A DNA stretch of 64,000 nt from Streptomyces composti. Lineage in GTDB: Bacteria; Actinomycetota; Actinomycetes; Streptomycetales; Streptomycetaceae. Below, piece by piece: positions 1-7,992 of this stretch. Every line of letters begins with the position of its first letter. The stretch's first letter is position 1. Made by a program: the position numbers and the translations under genes. The notes beneath the pieces are model-generated. The model had not been told where the DNA came from and ran no database searches. It saw nothing but the letters and a program-made list of their open reading frames with translations. The stretch spans positions 1-64,000 of the forward strand of contig NZ_JAATEM010000002.1 in the NCBI RefSeq assembly GCF_012034205.1. Direction: 5' to 3'.

Positions 1-204
1 CATGAGGATGTGCGGCGGAGTGCGCCACAACAGTCCCGCCAGTCACAGGAGTTGACGCGTGTAACAACGGAGGTGCCCTTGACGGCCACCGTTGGCTGCC
101 GGTTTGCTGTCCGTGATCAGTCCATGGCGGACGGCAGCCGACCACTGCCGACCGACCGCCGCCGTGGACCGAGCCACCAGAAGAGCGCGTGAGGAAGTCC
201 CGCG

Positions 205-1155
205 GTGCCCCCACCCCCGCCTCCCCTCGGCCGTGGTCGCAGACGTGCGGCGCAGTCCTTCGACGAGGCCCTCGACGACGCCGAGCTCGTCACCGCCCGA
301 GCCGCACTGGCCCAGGGGCGCTGGCAGCAGACCCGCTCGCTGCTGGTCCACACGGGGGACGACTGGGACCGGCGCGGCCACCGCATCACCGTCCTGGCCG
401 CCGAGTCCTACTGCGCCGCCTGGGCGCGTGACTGGCTGCTCGCCGAACCGGAGTCCGCCGACGCCGCCGTGCTGCTCGCCCTCGCCCAGGTCCGCAGCGC
501 CTTACGCGGCAAGGAGAAGCCCGCGCGCGCCCGCGAGGCCTGCCACCGCGCGGCCGGACTCGTCCCGGCCGATCCCACCCCCTGGCTCGGCCTGCTCCTG
601 CTGGAGTGTGCCCAGGGGGCCGACGGCGACGTGGTCCGGCTCTTCGAGCAGGTCCGCACCCGCCACCCCGACCACCACCACGCCCACCACCTGATGGTCG
701 CCTGGCTCGCCGAGCGCCGGGTGGACGCCGGGCGGGACCCGCTGCACGAGGTCTACGACTTCGCCGGCTGGGCCGCCGAGCAGGCCCCCGCCGACTCGCC
801 GCTGGCGGTCCTCCCCGTCATCGCCCACGCCGAGCGCTACCGAGCCCTCGCCGCCGCCGGGCACGAGCCCGCCGACCCGGCCGCCTCCGGCCACTGGGCG
901 GACCGCCGCGCCCGGCAGGTGATGAAGGCCGCCTTCGACTGGTGGCTCGAGTGGGAGCACGAGGACCACCCGCGCCGGCTGATCGACCTCAACTTCCTCG
1001 CCCACGCCAAGGTGTGCGAGGGGCGGGGAGCCGAGGCCGCCGCCCTGTTCCACCGCATCGGCGAGCACGCCACCCCGGCCCCCTGGTCCTACCCCGACCG
1101 CGATCCGCTGACCGCCTTCCGCACCGCCCGGGCGACGGTCCTCGGCGCGAGCTAG
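205..1155 (+). CDS. Helical-repeat (TPR-like) hypothetical protein containing a TTA codon
   Basis: A 316-residue Ala/Arg-rich protein without a signal peptide or membrane segment. Helix pairs around residues 20-150, such as the stretch LAEPESADAAVLLALAQVRS, resemble degenerate tetratricopeptide repeats; this is inference from pattern only. The GTG start follows GAGGAAG at 191-197 and no other in-frame start is near, so the protein begins with M followed by six prolines. Codon 100 (502-504) is TTA, the rare leucine codon read by the bldA tRNA in Streptomyces, which suggests translation is developmentally limited. It lies 63 nt before a permease gene on the same strand. Function unknown. Confidence 0.75.
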   Translation: MPPPPPPLGRGRRRAAQSFDEALDDAELVTARAALAQGRWQQTRSLLVHTGDDWDRRGHRITVLAAESYCAAWARDWLLAEPESADAAVLLALAQVRSALRGKEKPARAREACHRAAGLVPADPTPWLGLLLLECAQGADGDVVRLFEQVRTRHPDHHHAHHLMVAWLAERRVDAGRDPLHEVYDFAGWAAEQAPADSPLAVLPVIAHAERYRALAAAGHEPADPAASGHWADRRARQVMKAAFDWWLEWEHEDHPRRLIDLNFLAHAKVCEGRGAEAAALFHRIGEHATPAPWSYPDRDPLTAFRTARATVLGAS

Positions 1156-1218
1156 CCCCGCACCCCCTGCCCCGTAGCCGACCCAAGCCCCCGTAACCGA
1201 CCCAAGGACGGACTCCCG

Positions 1219-2760
1219 ATGACGACGGACAGTTCGAGCACCAGCAGAGCCACAGCCGAGGGCATCAGCACCTTCAAGGGGCAGGAGCGCGCACTGCGCG
1301 CCGACCGCCTCGGCACGGGGGGCCTGCTGCTCTCCGTCCTCGCGGCGACCGCCCCGCTGATGGTCGTCGCCGGTGTCATGCCCACAACATTCGCGGTGAT
1401 GGGCATCATCGGCCAGCCGCTGCTCTTCGTGGTGCTCGGCACCGTGCTGGTGCTGTTCAGCCTCGGCTACGCCGAGATGAGCCGGCACGTGCACAACGCC
1501 GGCGCCTTCTACGCCTACATCTCCCGCGGCCTCGGCGGCACCGCGGGAGCCGGCGCCGCCATGGTCGCCCTCGTCGCCTACAACTCCCTCCAGGTCGGCA
1601 TCTACGGCATCTTCGGCTTCGAGGTCTCCGGGCTCTTCGCCACCTACGCCGACCTCGAGGTGGCCTGGTGGATACCGGCGCTCGCCGCCGTGCTCGCCGT
1701 CGGCGTGCTCGGCTGGCTGAAGATCGACGTCAACGCCCGCCTCCTCGGCGTGCTGCTGGTCATCGAGGTCCTGCTGGTGGTCGTCTTCGACGTCGCCGCC
1801 GTCGCCGACCCCGCCAGGGAGGGCCTGTCCCTGCACGCCTTCGACCCCGGCACCCTCACCGGCGCCGGCGTCGGCACCGCGCTGTGCTTCTGCATCGCCG
1901 CCTTCCTCGGCTTCGAGCAGGCCCCCGTCTACGCCGAGGAGACCAACCGGCCGCACGTCCTGGTGCCCCGCGTGATGTTCCTCGCCGTCACCGGCGTCGC
2001 CGTCTTCTTCGCCATCAGCAGCTGGGCGCTCACCGTCGCCACCGGCCCGTCGGGCGTCGTCGCCGCCTCCCGCGAGCACAGCGCGGGACTGCTGTTCTTC
2101 CTCACCGAGGCCCGGCTCGGCGCGACCTTCACCGACGCACTGCACATCCTCTTCGTCACCGGCATGTTCGCGGCCATGCTCAGCTTCCACAACGTGGTCG
2201 CCCGCTACGCCTTCGCCATGGGGCGCGAGGGCCTGCTGCCCGCGGCCTTCGGCCGCACCAGCGGCGGCAGCGGCGCCCCCGGCACCGGTTCGCTGCTGCA
2301 GACCGTCATCGCCACCGTCCTCGTCCTGGCCTTCGCGCTCACCGACGACAAGCCCGTCGGCGACCCCACCGCGCCCGTGCTCCACCTGTTCACCTGGGGC
2401 GGCAACATCGGGGCCCTCGGCGTGATCGTGCTGATGGCCCTCGCCTCCCTGTCCGTGGTCACCTTCTTCGTCCGTCGGGGCGCCGCCGGAGCCCAGGCCT
2501 GGCGGCTGGTCACCTCCGGCCTGGCCGGCCTCGCCCTGGTCGCGATCGCCGGCTACACCGTCAAGGACTTCGACGTCCTGGTCGGCGCGGGCCCCGACTC
2601 CTCGCTGCGCTGGATCCTGCCCGGCGTCATCGGCCTCGCCCTGCTCGCCGGCCTGGTCCAGGGCCTGGTCCTGCGCCGCCACGCCCCCGGGACCCACGCC
2701 CGGATCGGCCTCGGCAACGAGGCGTTCCAGCTGGAGAAGGCGGCCGGGAGCACCCAGTAG
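1219..2760 (+). CDS. APC-superfamily amino acid/polyamine permease
   Basis: A 513-residue integral membrane protein with about twelve to fourteen hydrophobic segments from residue 35 to 495. The opening segment, with TGGLLLSVLAATAPLMVVAG, and the later GFEQAPVYAEETNRP stretch after a long helix are typical of the amino acid-polyamine-organocation family, which imports amino acids by cation symport. The ATG start is preceded by AAGGACGG at suitable distance. Substrate cannot be read from the sequence; no biosynthetic or catabolic partner is adjacent. Probably co-transcribed with the TTA-containing gene upstream. Confidence 0.85.
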   Translation: MTTDSSSTSRATAEGISTFKGQERALRADRLGTGGLLLSVLAATAPLMVVAGVMPTTFAVMGIIGQPLLFVVLGTVLVLFSLGYAEMSRHVHNAGAFYAYISRGLGGTAGAGAAMVALVAYNSLQVGIYGIFGFEVSGLFATYADLEVAWWIPALAAVLAVGVLGWLKIDVNARLLGVLLVIEVLLVVVFDVAAVADPAREGLSLHAFDPGTLTGAGVGTALCFCIAAFLGFEQAPVYAEETNRPHVLVPRVMFLAVTGVAVFFAISSWALTVATGPSGVVAASREHSAGLLFFLTEARLGATFTDALHILFVTGMFAAMLSFHNVVARYAFAMGREGLLPAAFGRTSGGSGAPGTGSLLQTVIATVLVLAFALTDDKPVGDPTAPVLHLFTWGGNIGALGVIVLMALASLSVVTFFVRRGAAGAQAWRLVTSGLAGLALVAIAGYTVKDFDVLVGAGPDSSLRWILPGVIGLALLAGLVQGLVLRRHAPGTHARIGLGNEAFQLEKAAGSTQ

Positions 2761-2862
2761 GCAGGCTGCCGCCGGCCGCCGGCGGCTCTCGGCGCTTACG
2801 GAATCCTGACGAGCACCCGCGATCCCTGGCCGACGAGGGGACGCGGGTGCTCGAATGAACAG

Positions 2863-3648
2863 GTGAACTCCGCCGACGAGGTGAACCCCGCACCGCCACC
2901 CGACGACCAGGACCGGGACCAGGACCGGGACGAGCCCGACGCCCGCGGCAGGCCGGTCGGCCGCCGCGTGGTGCTCGGCACCCTCGGCCTCGGCGCCCTG
3001 GGCGTGCTCGCCGCGCCGCCGCTCCAGCGCGGCCTGGAGTCCTTCCTCGCCGCGGCCTCCGACAAGGACCCCACAGGCCTGACCGACCTGCTCCCCAACG
3101 GCGGTGGCTTCCGCTACTACTCCGTCACCTCCTCGGTGCCCCGCAAGAGCCCCGCCGACTACCGCCTCACCGTCGGCGGCCTGGTCGACCGCCCCGCCGC
3201 CTACACCCTGGCCGACCTCCGGGCCCTGCCGCAGACCCGCCTGGTCCGGGACGTCCAGTGCGTCACCGGCTGGCGAGTGCCCGACACCCCGTTCGAGGGC
3301 GTACGGCTGTCGGCGCTGCTCGACGCGGCCGGAATACGCCCGGAGGCGAAGGCGGTGCGCTTCACCTGCTTCGACGGCGCCTACTCCGAGAGCCTCACCC
3401 TCGGCCAGGCCCGCCGGGCCGACGTGCTGGTCGCCCTGCGGATGCAGGACGAGGAGATCGGCCACGCCCACGGCGGTCCCGTCCGCCTCTACGTGGCGCC
3501 CATGTACTTCTACAAGTCCGCGAAGTGGCTCTCCGGCATCACCGTCACCGACAAGGTCGTGCCCGGCTACTGGGAGGGACGCGGCTACGACATCGACGCC
3601 TGGGTCGGCCGCTCCAACGGACGCGACGACGAGCCCACGAGCGGATGA
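2863..3648 (+). CDS. Molybdopterin-dependent oxidoreductase of the sulfite oxidase/MsrP family, Tat-exported
   Basis: A 261-residue protein. Residues 34-52 hold an RRVVLG twin-arginine pattern followed by a hydrophobic stretch, indicating Tat export or a Tat-type membrane anchor. The rest is an oxidoreductase molybdopterin-binding domain; Cys133 in the RDVQCVTGW motif is the expected molybdenum ligand. Its stop overlaps the start of the next gene (ATGA), a cytochrome b-type membrane protein, so the two look like a periplasmic molybdoenzyme and its quinol-side electron donor, comparable in logic to MsrP/MsrQ. Natural substrate unknown. The GTG start is chosen because it precedes the Tat signal with no better upstream site. 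Confidence 0.85.
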   Translation: MNSADEVNPAPPPDDQDRDQDRDEPDARGRPVGRRVVLGTLGLGALGVLAAPPLQRGLESFLAAASDKDPTGLTDLLPNGGGFRYYSVTSSVPRKSPADYRLTVGGLVDRPAAYTLADLRALPQTRLVRDVQCVTGWRVPDTPFEGVRLSALLDAAGIRPEAKAVRFTCFDGAYSESLTLGQARRADVLVALRMQDEEIGHAHGGPVRLYVAPMYFYKSAKWLSGITVTDKVVPGYWEGRGYDIDAWVGRSNGRDDEPTSG

Positions 3649-4274
3649 TGAGCCCCCGGACCGACGCACCGCCCGCCGCCCCCGCGACCGTACGGCGCTT
3701 CGGCCCCGCACAGAAGTGGGTGCACCGCACCACGGCCGCCCTGACGGGCCTGTGCGTCTTCACCGCCGCCTGCCTGTACGTTCCGCAGCTCGCCCAGCTC
3801 GTGGGCCGCCGGGCCCTGGTGGTCACCGTGCACGAGTGGTCCGGGCTCGCCCTGCCGCTGCCCTTCCTCGCGGGGCTCGCCTCCCGCGCCTTCCGCGCCG
3901 ACCTGCGCCGCCTCGACCGCTTCGGCCCGCACGACCGCGCCTGGCTGCGCGCCGCGCTGCGCCGCGACAAACGCCCCTCCGCCCGCCCGGCCGGCAAGTT
4001 CAACGCCGGTCAGAAGCTCTACGCCGCCTGGATCGCCGGAGCCACGCTGGTGATGCTGGGCACCGGCCTGATGATGTGGTTCACCCACCTGACCCCGCTG
4101 ATGTGGCGCACCAGCGCGACCTTCGTGCACGACTGGCTGGCGCTCACCATCGGCATCGTCCTCGCCGGGCACATCGGCATGGCGCTGGCCGACCCGGAGG
4201 CCCGCCGCGGCCTGCGCACCGGCTTCGTCAGCCGGGAGTGGGCGCGGCGCGAGCACCCGCTGTGGCGGCCATGA
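3645..4274 (+). CDS. Cytochrome b/b6-domain membrane subunit
   Basis: A 209-residue protein with four predicted transmembrane helices. Histidines sit in helices at KWVHRTT, TVHEWSGLALPL, FVHDWLALTIG and LAGHIGMAL, the pattern of di-heme cytochrome b subunits such as formate dehydrogenase gamma. It starts in the ATGATG at 3645, overlapping the stop of the molybdopterin oxidoreductase gene, so translation is probably coupled and the products likely form one electron-transfer unit: quinol to heme b to the extracytoplasmic molybdoenzyme. The second ATG at 3648 is an equally possible start. Confidence 0.82.
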   Translation: MMSPRTDAPPAAPATVRRFGPAQKWVHRTTAALTGLCVFTAACLYVPQLAQLVGRRALVVTVHEWSGLALPLPFLAGLASRAFRADLRRLDRFGPHDRAWLRAALRRDKRPSARPAGKFNAGQKLYAAWIAGATLVMLGTGLMMWFTHLTPLMWRTSATFVHDWLALTIGIVLAGHIGMALADPEARRGLRTGFVSREWARREHPLWRP

Positions 4275-4278
4275 ACGA

Positions 4279-4323
4279 CGCCCGGCCGCGGGGCAGCGCG
4301 ACGGCTGCCGCCACGGCCGGGCG
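4279..4323. terminator. Hairpin between convergent genes
   Basis: A ten-base-pair inverted repeat CGCCCGGCCG / CGGCCGGGCG encloses a second GGCAG/CTGCC stem. It lies just after the cytochrome b gene and before the end of the oppositely oriented gluconate permease gene, so it can serve both transcripts. Confidence 0.6.
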
Positions 4324-4373
4324 GGTGTGCCTGAGGTCCTCGCAGAGCTGTCCGGCCGCCGCTGTATGAGCCG

Positions 4374-5771
4374 CTATATGAGCAGGGACAGCAGCAGCAC
4401 GATCCCTCCGGCGACCACCGAGATGATCGTCTCCATCACGGACCAGGTCTTGATGTTCTGGCCGACGCTGAGCCCGAAGTACTCCTTCACCAGCCAGAAC
4501 CCGGCGTCGTTGACATGGCTGAAGAAGAGCGAGCCGGCGCCGATCGCGAGGACCAGCAGGGCCGCGTGGGTGGTGGACATGTCGGCCGCCAGCGGCGCCA
4601 CCAGACCGGCCGCCGAGACGGTCGCCACGGTCGCCGAACCGGTCGCCAGCCGGATCGCCACCGCGATCAGCCAGGCCAGCAGCAGTGCGGGGATCGACCA
4701 GTCCTCGGAGATCTCCAGGACCATCTGGCCCACGCCGGTGTCGATCAGCGTCTGCTTGAAACCGCCGCCCGCGCCGACGATCAGCAGGATGCCCGCGATG
4801 GGGGCGAGGCTCTTCTCGACCAGCGGCGACAGGCGCTCCTTGCCGAAGCCGGCCGGGCGCAGCAGCGTGAAGATGCCGACCAGCACCGCCGAGAGCAGGG
4901 CGATCAGCGGGGAGCCGATGACGTCGAAGATCCGCTGGACGGTGTTCTCCGGGTCGTCGATCACGATGTCCACCAGCGCCTTGGCGAGCATCAGCACGAC
5001 CGGCAGCAGGATGGTGAACAGGGTCGGGCCGAAGCCCGGCCGCCGCTCCAGGTCCTCCGAGGCACGCTGCGGGATCATCCGCTCGGGCGCCGGCACGTCC
5101 ACCCAGCGGGCGGCGTACTTCGAGAAGACCGGTCCGGCGATGATCACGGTCGGGATGGCGACCAGCACGCCCAGGGCCAGGGTGACACCCAGGTCGGCGT
5201 TCACCGCGTCGATGGCGACCAGCGGACCGGGGTGCGGCGGAACGAGCCCGTGCATCACCGACAGACCGGCGAGCGCCGGGATGCCGATGCGCATCAGCGA
5301 GTAGTTGCCGCGCTTGGCGACCATCAGCACGACCGGGATCAGCAGGACGACGCCGACCTCGAAGAAGAGCGGCAGACCGATCACCGAGGCGATCAGCACC
5401 ATCGCCCAGGGCATGGAACGCCCGCCCGCCTTGGCGAGGATGGTGTCCACGATCTCGTCGGCGCCGCCCGAGTCGGCGAGCATCTTGCCGAGGATCGCGC
5501 CGAGCGCGATCAGGACGCCGACACCGGCGACGGTGGAGCCGAGCCCGGTGCTGAAACTGGTGATGACCTTGTCCAGGGGCGCCCCGGCGAACGCGCCGAG
5601 TGCCAGTGACCCGATGGTCAGCGCCAGGAAGGCGTGCAGCTTGGACTTGGTGATGAGCAGGACGATGACGGCGATGCCCGCCAGGACGGCGATGCCCAGC
5701 TGAGCGTGGCCGGCCGAGGTGATCGGCTCGGGTGCGTCCGCTGCCAGCATCTCGGCGCTGAGTCTGGTCAC
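4374..5771 (-). CDS. gntP: GntP-family gluconate permease
   Basis: A 465-residue transporter with about twelve to fourteen membrane segments and GntP signatures, including GLVPPHPGPLVAID and an NDAGFWLVKEYFG stretch near the C-terminus. It imports gluconate or a related sugar acid by proton symport. The GTG at 5771 is preferred over further upstream starts because AAGGGA precedes it and homologues begin close to this point. The gluconokinase gene lies 85 nt upstream on the same strand, and the FadR/GntR-type regulator is divergent to that, forming a compact gluconate-use module. Confidence 0.88.
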   Translation of the reverse strand: MTRLSAEMLAADAPEPITSAGHAQLGIAVLAGIAVIVLLITKSKLHAFLALTIGSLALGAFAGAPLDKVITSFSTGLGSTVAGVGVLIALGAILGKMLADSGGADEIVDTILAKAGGRSMPWAMVLIASVIGLPLFFEVGVVLLIPVVLMVAKRGNYSLMRIGIPALAGLSVMHGLVPPHPGPLVAIDAVNADLGVTLALGVLVAIPTVIIAGPVFSKYAARWVDVPAPERMIPQRASEDLERRPGFGPTLFTILLPVVLMLAKALVDIVIDDPENTVQRIFDVIGSPLIALLSAVLVGIFTLLRPAGFGKERLSPLVEKSLAPIAGILLIVGAGGGFKQTLIDTGVGQMVLEISEDWSIPALLLAWLIAVAIRLATGSATVATVSAAGLVAPLAADMSTTHAALLVLAIGAGSLFFSHVNDAGFWLVKEYFGLSVGQNIKTWSVMETIISVVAGGIVLLLSLLI

Positions 5772-5856
5772 GGTGGATCCCTTGCAGGTACGGGGAGTCG
5801 GGGGGAGGAGTCCGGGGTGGTGGGGGAGCACCCCGGGGATAAGCGGCCGGCCGGGC

Positions 5857-6375
5857 TCATGCGGCCGGCTCGGGGAGTTCGGCGAGGGCGGCGACCGCCC
5901 GCGCGGTGATCTCCTCCGGGCTGCCCGTCACATCCACGGCGACTCCGGTCTCGTCCCGCTCCAGGGGCTGGAGCGTGGCGAACTGGGAGTCGAGCAGCGC
6001 CGTGGGCATGAAGTGGCCCTTCCGGTGCGACATCCGGTCCTCGATCAGCGCGCGGTCACCCGTGAGATGCAGGAAGACCACGCCCGGTGCGGCACTGCGC
6101 AGCCGGTCGCGGTACGACCGCTTCAGCGCCGAGCAGCTGACCACCCCGCCGAGCCCGGCCCGTCCCTGTGCCCAGTCGCCGATGGCGTCCAGCCACGGCC
6201 ACCGGTCCTCGTCGGTGAGCGGGGTGCCGGCCGACATCTTGGCGATGTTGGCCCGCGGGTGGAAGTCGTCGCCCTCGGCGTACGGGACGCCGAGCCGGGC
6301 GGCGAGCAGAGGACCGATGGTGGTCTTGCCGGTGCCCGCGACGCCCATGACCACGACGACATGGGGGGTGTTCAT
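5857..6375 (-). CDS. gntK: Gluconokinase
   Basis: A 172-residue kinase that phosphorylates gluconate to 6-phosphogluconate for the pentose phosphate pathway. It has a P-loop GVAGTGKTT at residues 11-19, the GDDFHPRANIAKM substrate region and the SCSALKRSYRDRLR motif typical of thermoresistant gluconokinases. The ATG at 6375 is chosen because GAGG precedes it and the P-loop then starts near residue 11, as in the family; an upstream start would add 17 Arg-rich residues. Followed by gntP; probably repressed by the divergent regulator. Confidence 0.92.
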   Translation of the reverse strand: MNTPHVVVVMGVAGTGKTTIGPLLAARLGVPYAEGDDFHPRANIAKMSAGTPLTDEDRWPWLDAIGDWAQGRAGLGGVVSCSALKRSYRDRLRSAAPGVVFLHLTGDRALIEDRMSHRKGHFMPTALLDSQFATLQPLERDETGVAVDVTGSPEEITARAVAALAELPEPAA

Positions 6376-6466
6376 CCGCTGCCTCACTGTCCGCTGTCTT
6401 CGTCGACACGTGATGTCGACGCACACTGAAACCTATTAGGTACGACGAATTCAAGAGCCTGTGACA

Positions 6467-6483
6467 AATAAGTCTGACTTTTT
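6467..6483. promoter_or_regulatory. Candidate GntR operator overlapping the divergent promoter
   Basis: An inverted repeat centred on 6475 with core AAGTCTGACTT (6470-6480); the arms extend to 6467-6483 with one mismatch. It sits between gntK and gntR in an unusually AT-rich stretch and overlaps the candidate -35 (TTTGATT, from 6481) of the gntR promoter. Binding by the divergent regulator is inferred from position. Confidence 0.5.
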
Positions 6484-6514
6484 GATTCCGTGATCCGCCT
6501 CGTACTCTGAGTGC

Positions 6515-7216
6515 ATGAGCACCACGGGCCGGGGGCTGCACGGCCGTGTACTGGACACCCTCGGCCCCGAGATCACGGCGGGCACGTACCCCCCGGGCAG
6601 CGTTCTGCGCACCGACGAGCTGGCTCAGCGTTTCGACGTGTCACGCTCCGTGATGCGCGAGGCGGTGCGCGTACTGGAGTCCATGCACCTGGTCGAGTCC
6701 CGGCGGCGGGTGGGCGTGACCGTCCTTCCGGCCTGCGAGTGGAACGTCTACGACCCTCAGGTCATCCGCTGGCGCCTGGCCGGCGCCGACCGCCCCCGCC
6801 AGCTGCGCTCCCTCACCGTGCTGCGCTCCGCCGTCGAACCGGTCGCCGCCCGGCTCGCCGCCGAGAACGCCACCGCCGAGCAGTGCGCCGAACTCACCGA
6901 GGCCGCGCTCGGCATGGTCGCCCACTCACGCGGCCACAAGCTGGAGGGCTACCTCTTCCACGACGTGGCCTTCCACCGCGTCATCCTCACCGCGTCCGGC
7001 AACGAGATGTTCGCCCGGCTCGGCGACGTCGTCGCCGAGGTCCTGGCCGGCCGCACCCACCACGACGTGATGTTCCCCGACCCCGACCCGGCCGCCGTCA
7101 CCCTGCACGTCCAGGTCGCCGAGGCGGTCCGCGCACGTGACGCCGAGCGCGCGGAGCGCCTGACCCGCGAGATCACCGAGGGCGCGCTCCAGGAGCTGGA
7201 CATCCTGGCGCCGTAG
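6515..7216 (+). CDS. gntR: FadR/GntR-family regulator of the gluconate module
   Basis: A 233-residue regulator. Residues about 8-75 form a winged helix-turn-helix (TDELAQRFDVSRSVMREAVR), and the C-terminal half is an FCD ligand-binding domain with the histidine-containing stretch HDVAFHRVILTASGNEM. It probably represses gntK-gntP until gluconate or a derivative binds. TACTCT (6503-6508) lies exactly 6 nt before the ATG and no Shine-Dalgarno sequence is present, so the mRNA is likely leaderless. The target is inferred from divergent position. Confidence 0.85.
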   Translation: MSTTGRGLHGRVLDTLGPEITAGTYPPGSVLRTDELAQRFDVSRSVMREAVRVLESMHLVESRRRVGVTVLPACEWNVYDPQVIRWRLAGADRPRQLRSLTVLRSAVEPVAARLAAENATAEQCAELTEAALGMVAHSRGHKLEGYLFHDVAFHRVILTASGNEMFARLGDVVAEVLAGRTHHDVMFPDPDPAAVTLHVQVAEAVRARDAERAERLTREITEGALQELDILAP

Positions 7217-7222
7217 GCGCCC

Positions 7223-7260
7223 GGTGTCCGGGGTCGGCTCGAGGTGTCCGGGGTCAGCTC
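7223..7260. repeat. Short direct repeat at the gntR/ychJ-like junction
   Basis: Two 18-bp copies of GGTGTCCGGGGTC(G/A)GCTC (7223-7240 and 7243-7260) lie 2 nt apart and differ at one position. The second copy runs over the end of the convergent SEC-C protein gene. It looks like a small tandem duplication; no function is evident. Confidence 0.6.
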
Positions 7261-7625
7261 AGGACATCCCCGTCGACGTAGACCCAGGCGCCGTCCACCC
7301 GCTCGAACCGGCTGCGCTCGTGCAGCGAGCCGCCCCGGTAGAACGCCCGGAAGGTGACGGTCCCGGTGCTGTGGAACGCGGACCCGTCCGTCGTCCCGAG
7401 GATCTCCAGACCCGTCCAGCGCATCCCCGGGTCGAAGCCGATCCGCTCGGGCCGGGTGCGCGGATGCCAGGTCCGCAGCAGATGGCCGGCGTCCCGCCGG
7501 ACGAAGGCGCTGTAGCGCGAGCGCATCAGCAGCTCGGCGGTCGGCGCCGCCGCCCCGGCGTGGTACCGGCCGCAGCACTCCTCGTACGCCGCGGGCAGCC
7601 CGCACGGACAGGAACGCGTGGTCAT
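7254..7625 (-). CDS. YchJ-family (UPF0225) SEC-C metal-binding protein
   Basis: A 123-residue cytoplasmic protein opening with the SEC-C motif CPCGLPAAYEECCGRYH, a zinc-binding cysteine cluster also found at the end of SecA, followed by a YchJ NTF2-like domain (LLMRSRYSAFVRRDAGHLLRTWHP). Its role is not known. The start at 7625 is supported by GGAGGGTGATC directly upstream; longer in-frame starts would place Arg-rich residues before the zinc motif. It lies between gntR (convergent) and tRNA-Leu (same strand, upstream). Confidence 0.85.
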   Translation of the reverse strand: MTTRSCPCGLPAAYEECCGRYHAGAAAPTAELLMRSRYSAFVRRDAGHLLRTWHPRTRPERIGFDPGMRWTGLEILGTTDGSAFHSTGTVTFRAFYRGGSLHERSRFERVDGAWVYVDGDVLS

Positions 7626-7713
7626 GATCACCCTCCGCGGCACGCTCGCCTCGCCTGCAATGCCTGCAACGCGCGAGGGCCGCGACCTTCGCGGTCGCGG
7701 CCCTCGTCTCATG

Positions 7714-7798
7714 TGTCCGAGGGGGGACTTGAACCCCCACGCCCGATAAAGGGCACTAGCACCTCAAGCTAGCGCGTCTGCCATTCCGCCACCCGGAC
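7714..7798 (-). tRNA. tRNA-Leu (anticodon GAG)
   Basis: An 85-nt class II tRNA. The acceptor stem GTCCGGG pairs with CTCGGAC with one G-U pair, discriminator A, D-loop with TGGCGGAATGGCAGAC, anticodon loop CTTGAGG with GAG at 7763-7765 (complement), a long variable arm and a T-arm GGGGGTTCAAGTCCCCC. CCA is not encoded. It reads CUC/CUU leucine codons and is not bldA (anticodon UAA). Confidence 0.95.
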
Positions 7799-7992
7799 AA
7801 GGTGTCTGTCGCGCGGGTTTCCCCCCGCGGCGACGACGTAAACATTACCAGGTGTTCCCCGGTGGCCCGATCACCCCCGGGCCCGAAGACCCCGGTCGCC
7901 GCGCCCGGGCCGGGGCTTGGGCGCCGGGCGGCGCGGGGAGAGGATGTGGGGAGCACCCACAGCCCACCAGCAGTGACAGCGGGAGGAAGCAC

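Noticed and set aside
2..55. A 17-codon ORF (MRMCGG...) at the left edge
   Set aside because: Its upstream context is cut off, so no ribosome binding site can be judged, and the next gene is too far for a clear leader-peptide role.
502..3711. A 1069-codon minus-strand open frame
   Set aside because: It runs across three real plus-strand genes and their gaps and has only low-complexity Gly/Ala/Val sequence.
7714..7798. bldA (tRNA-Leu UAA)
   Set aside because: The anticodon is GAG, not UAA, so this is an ordinary leucine tRNA.
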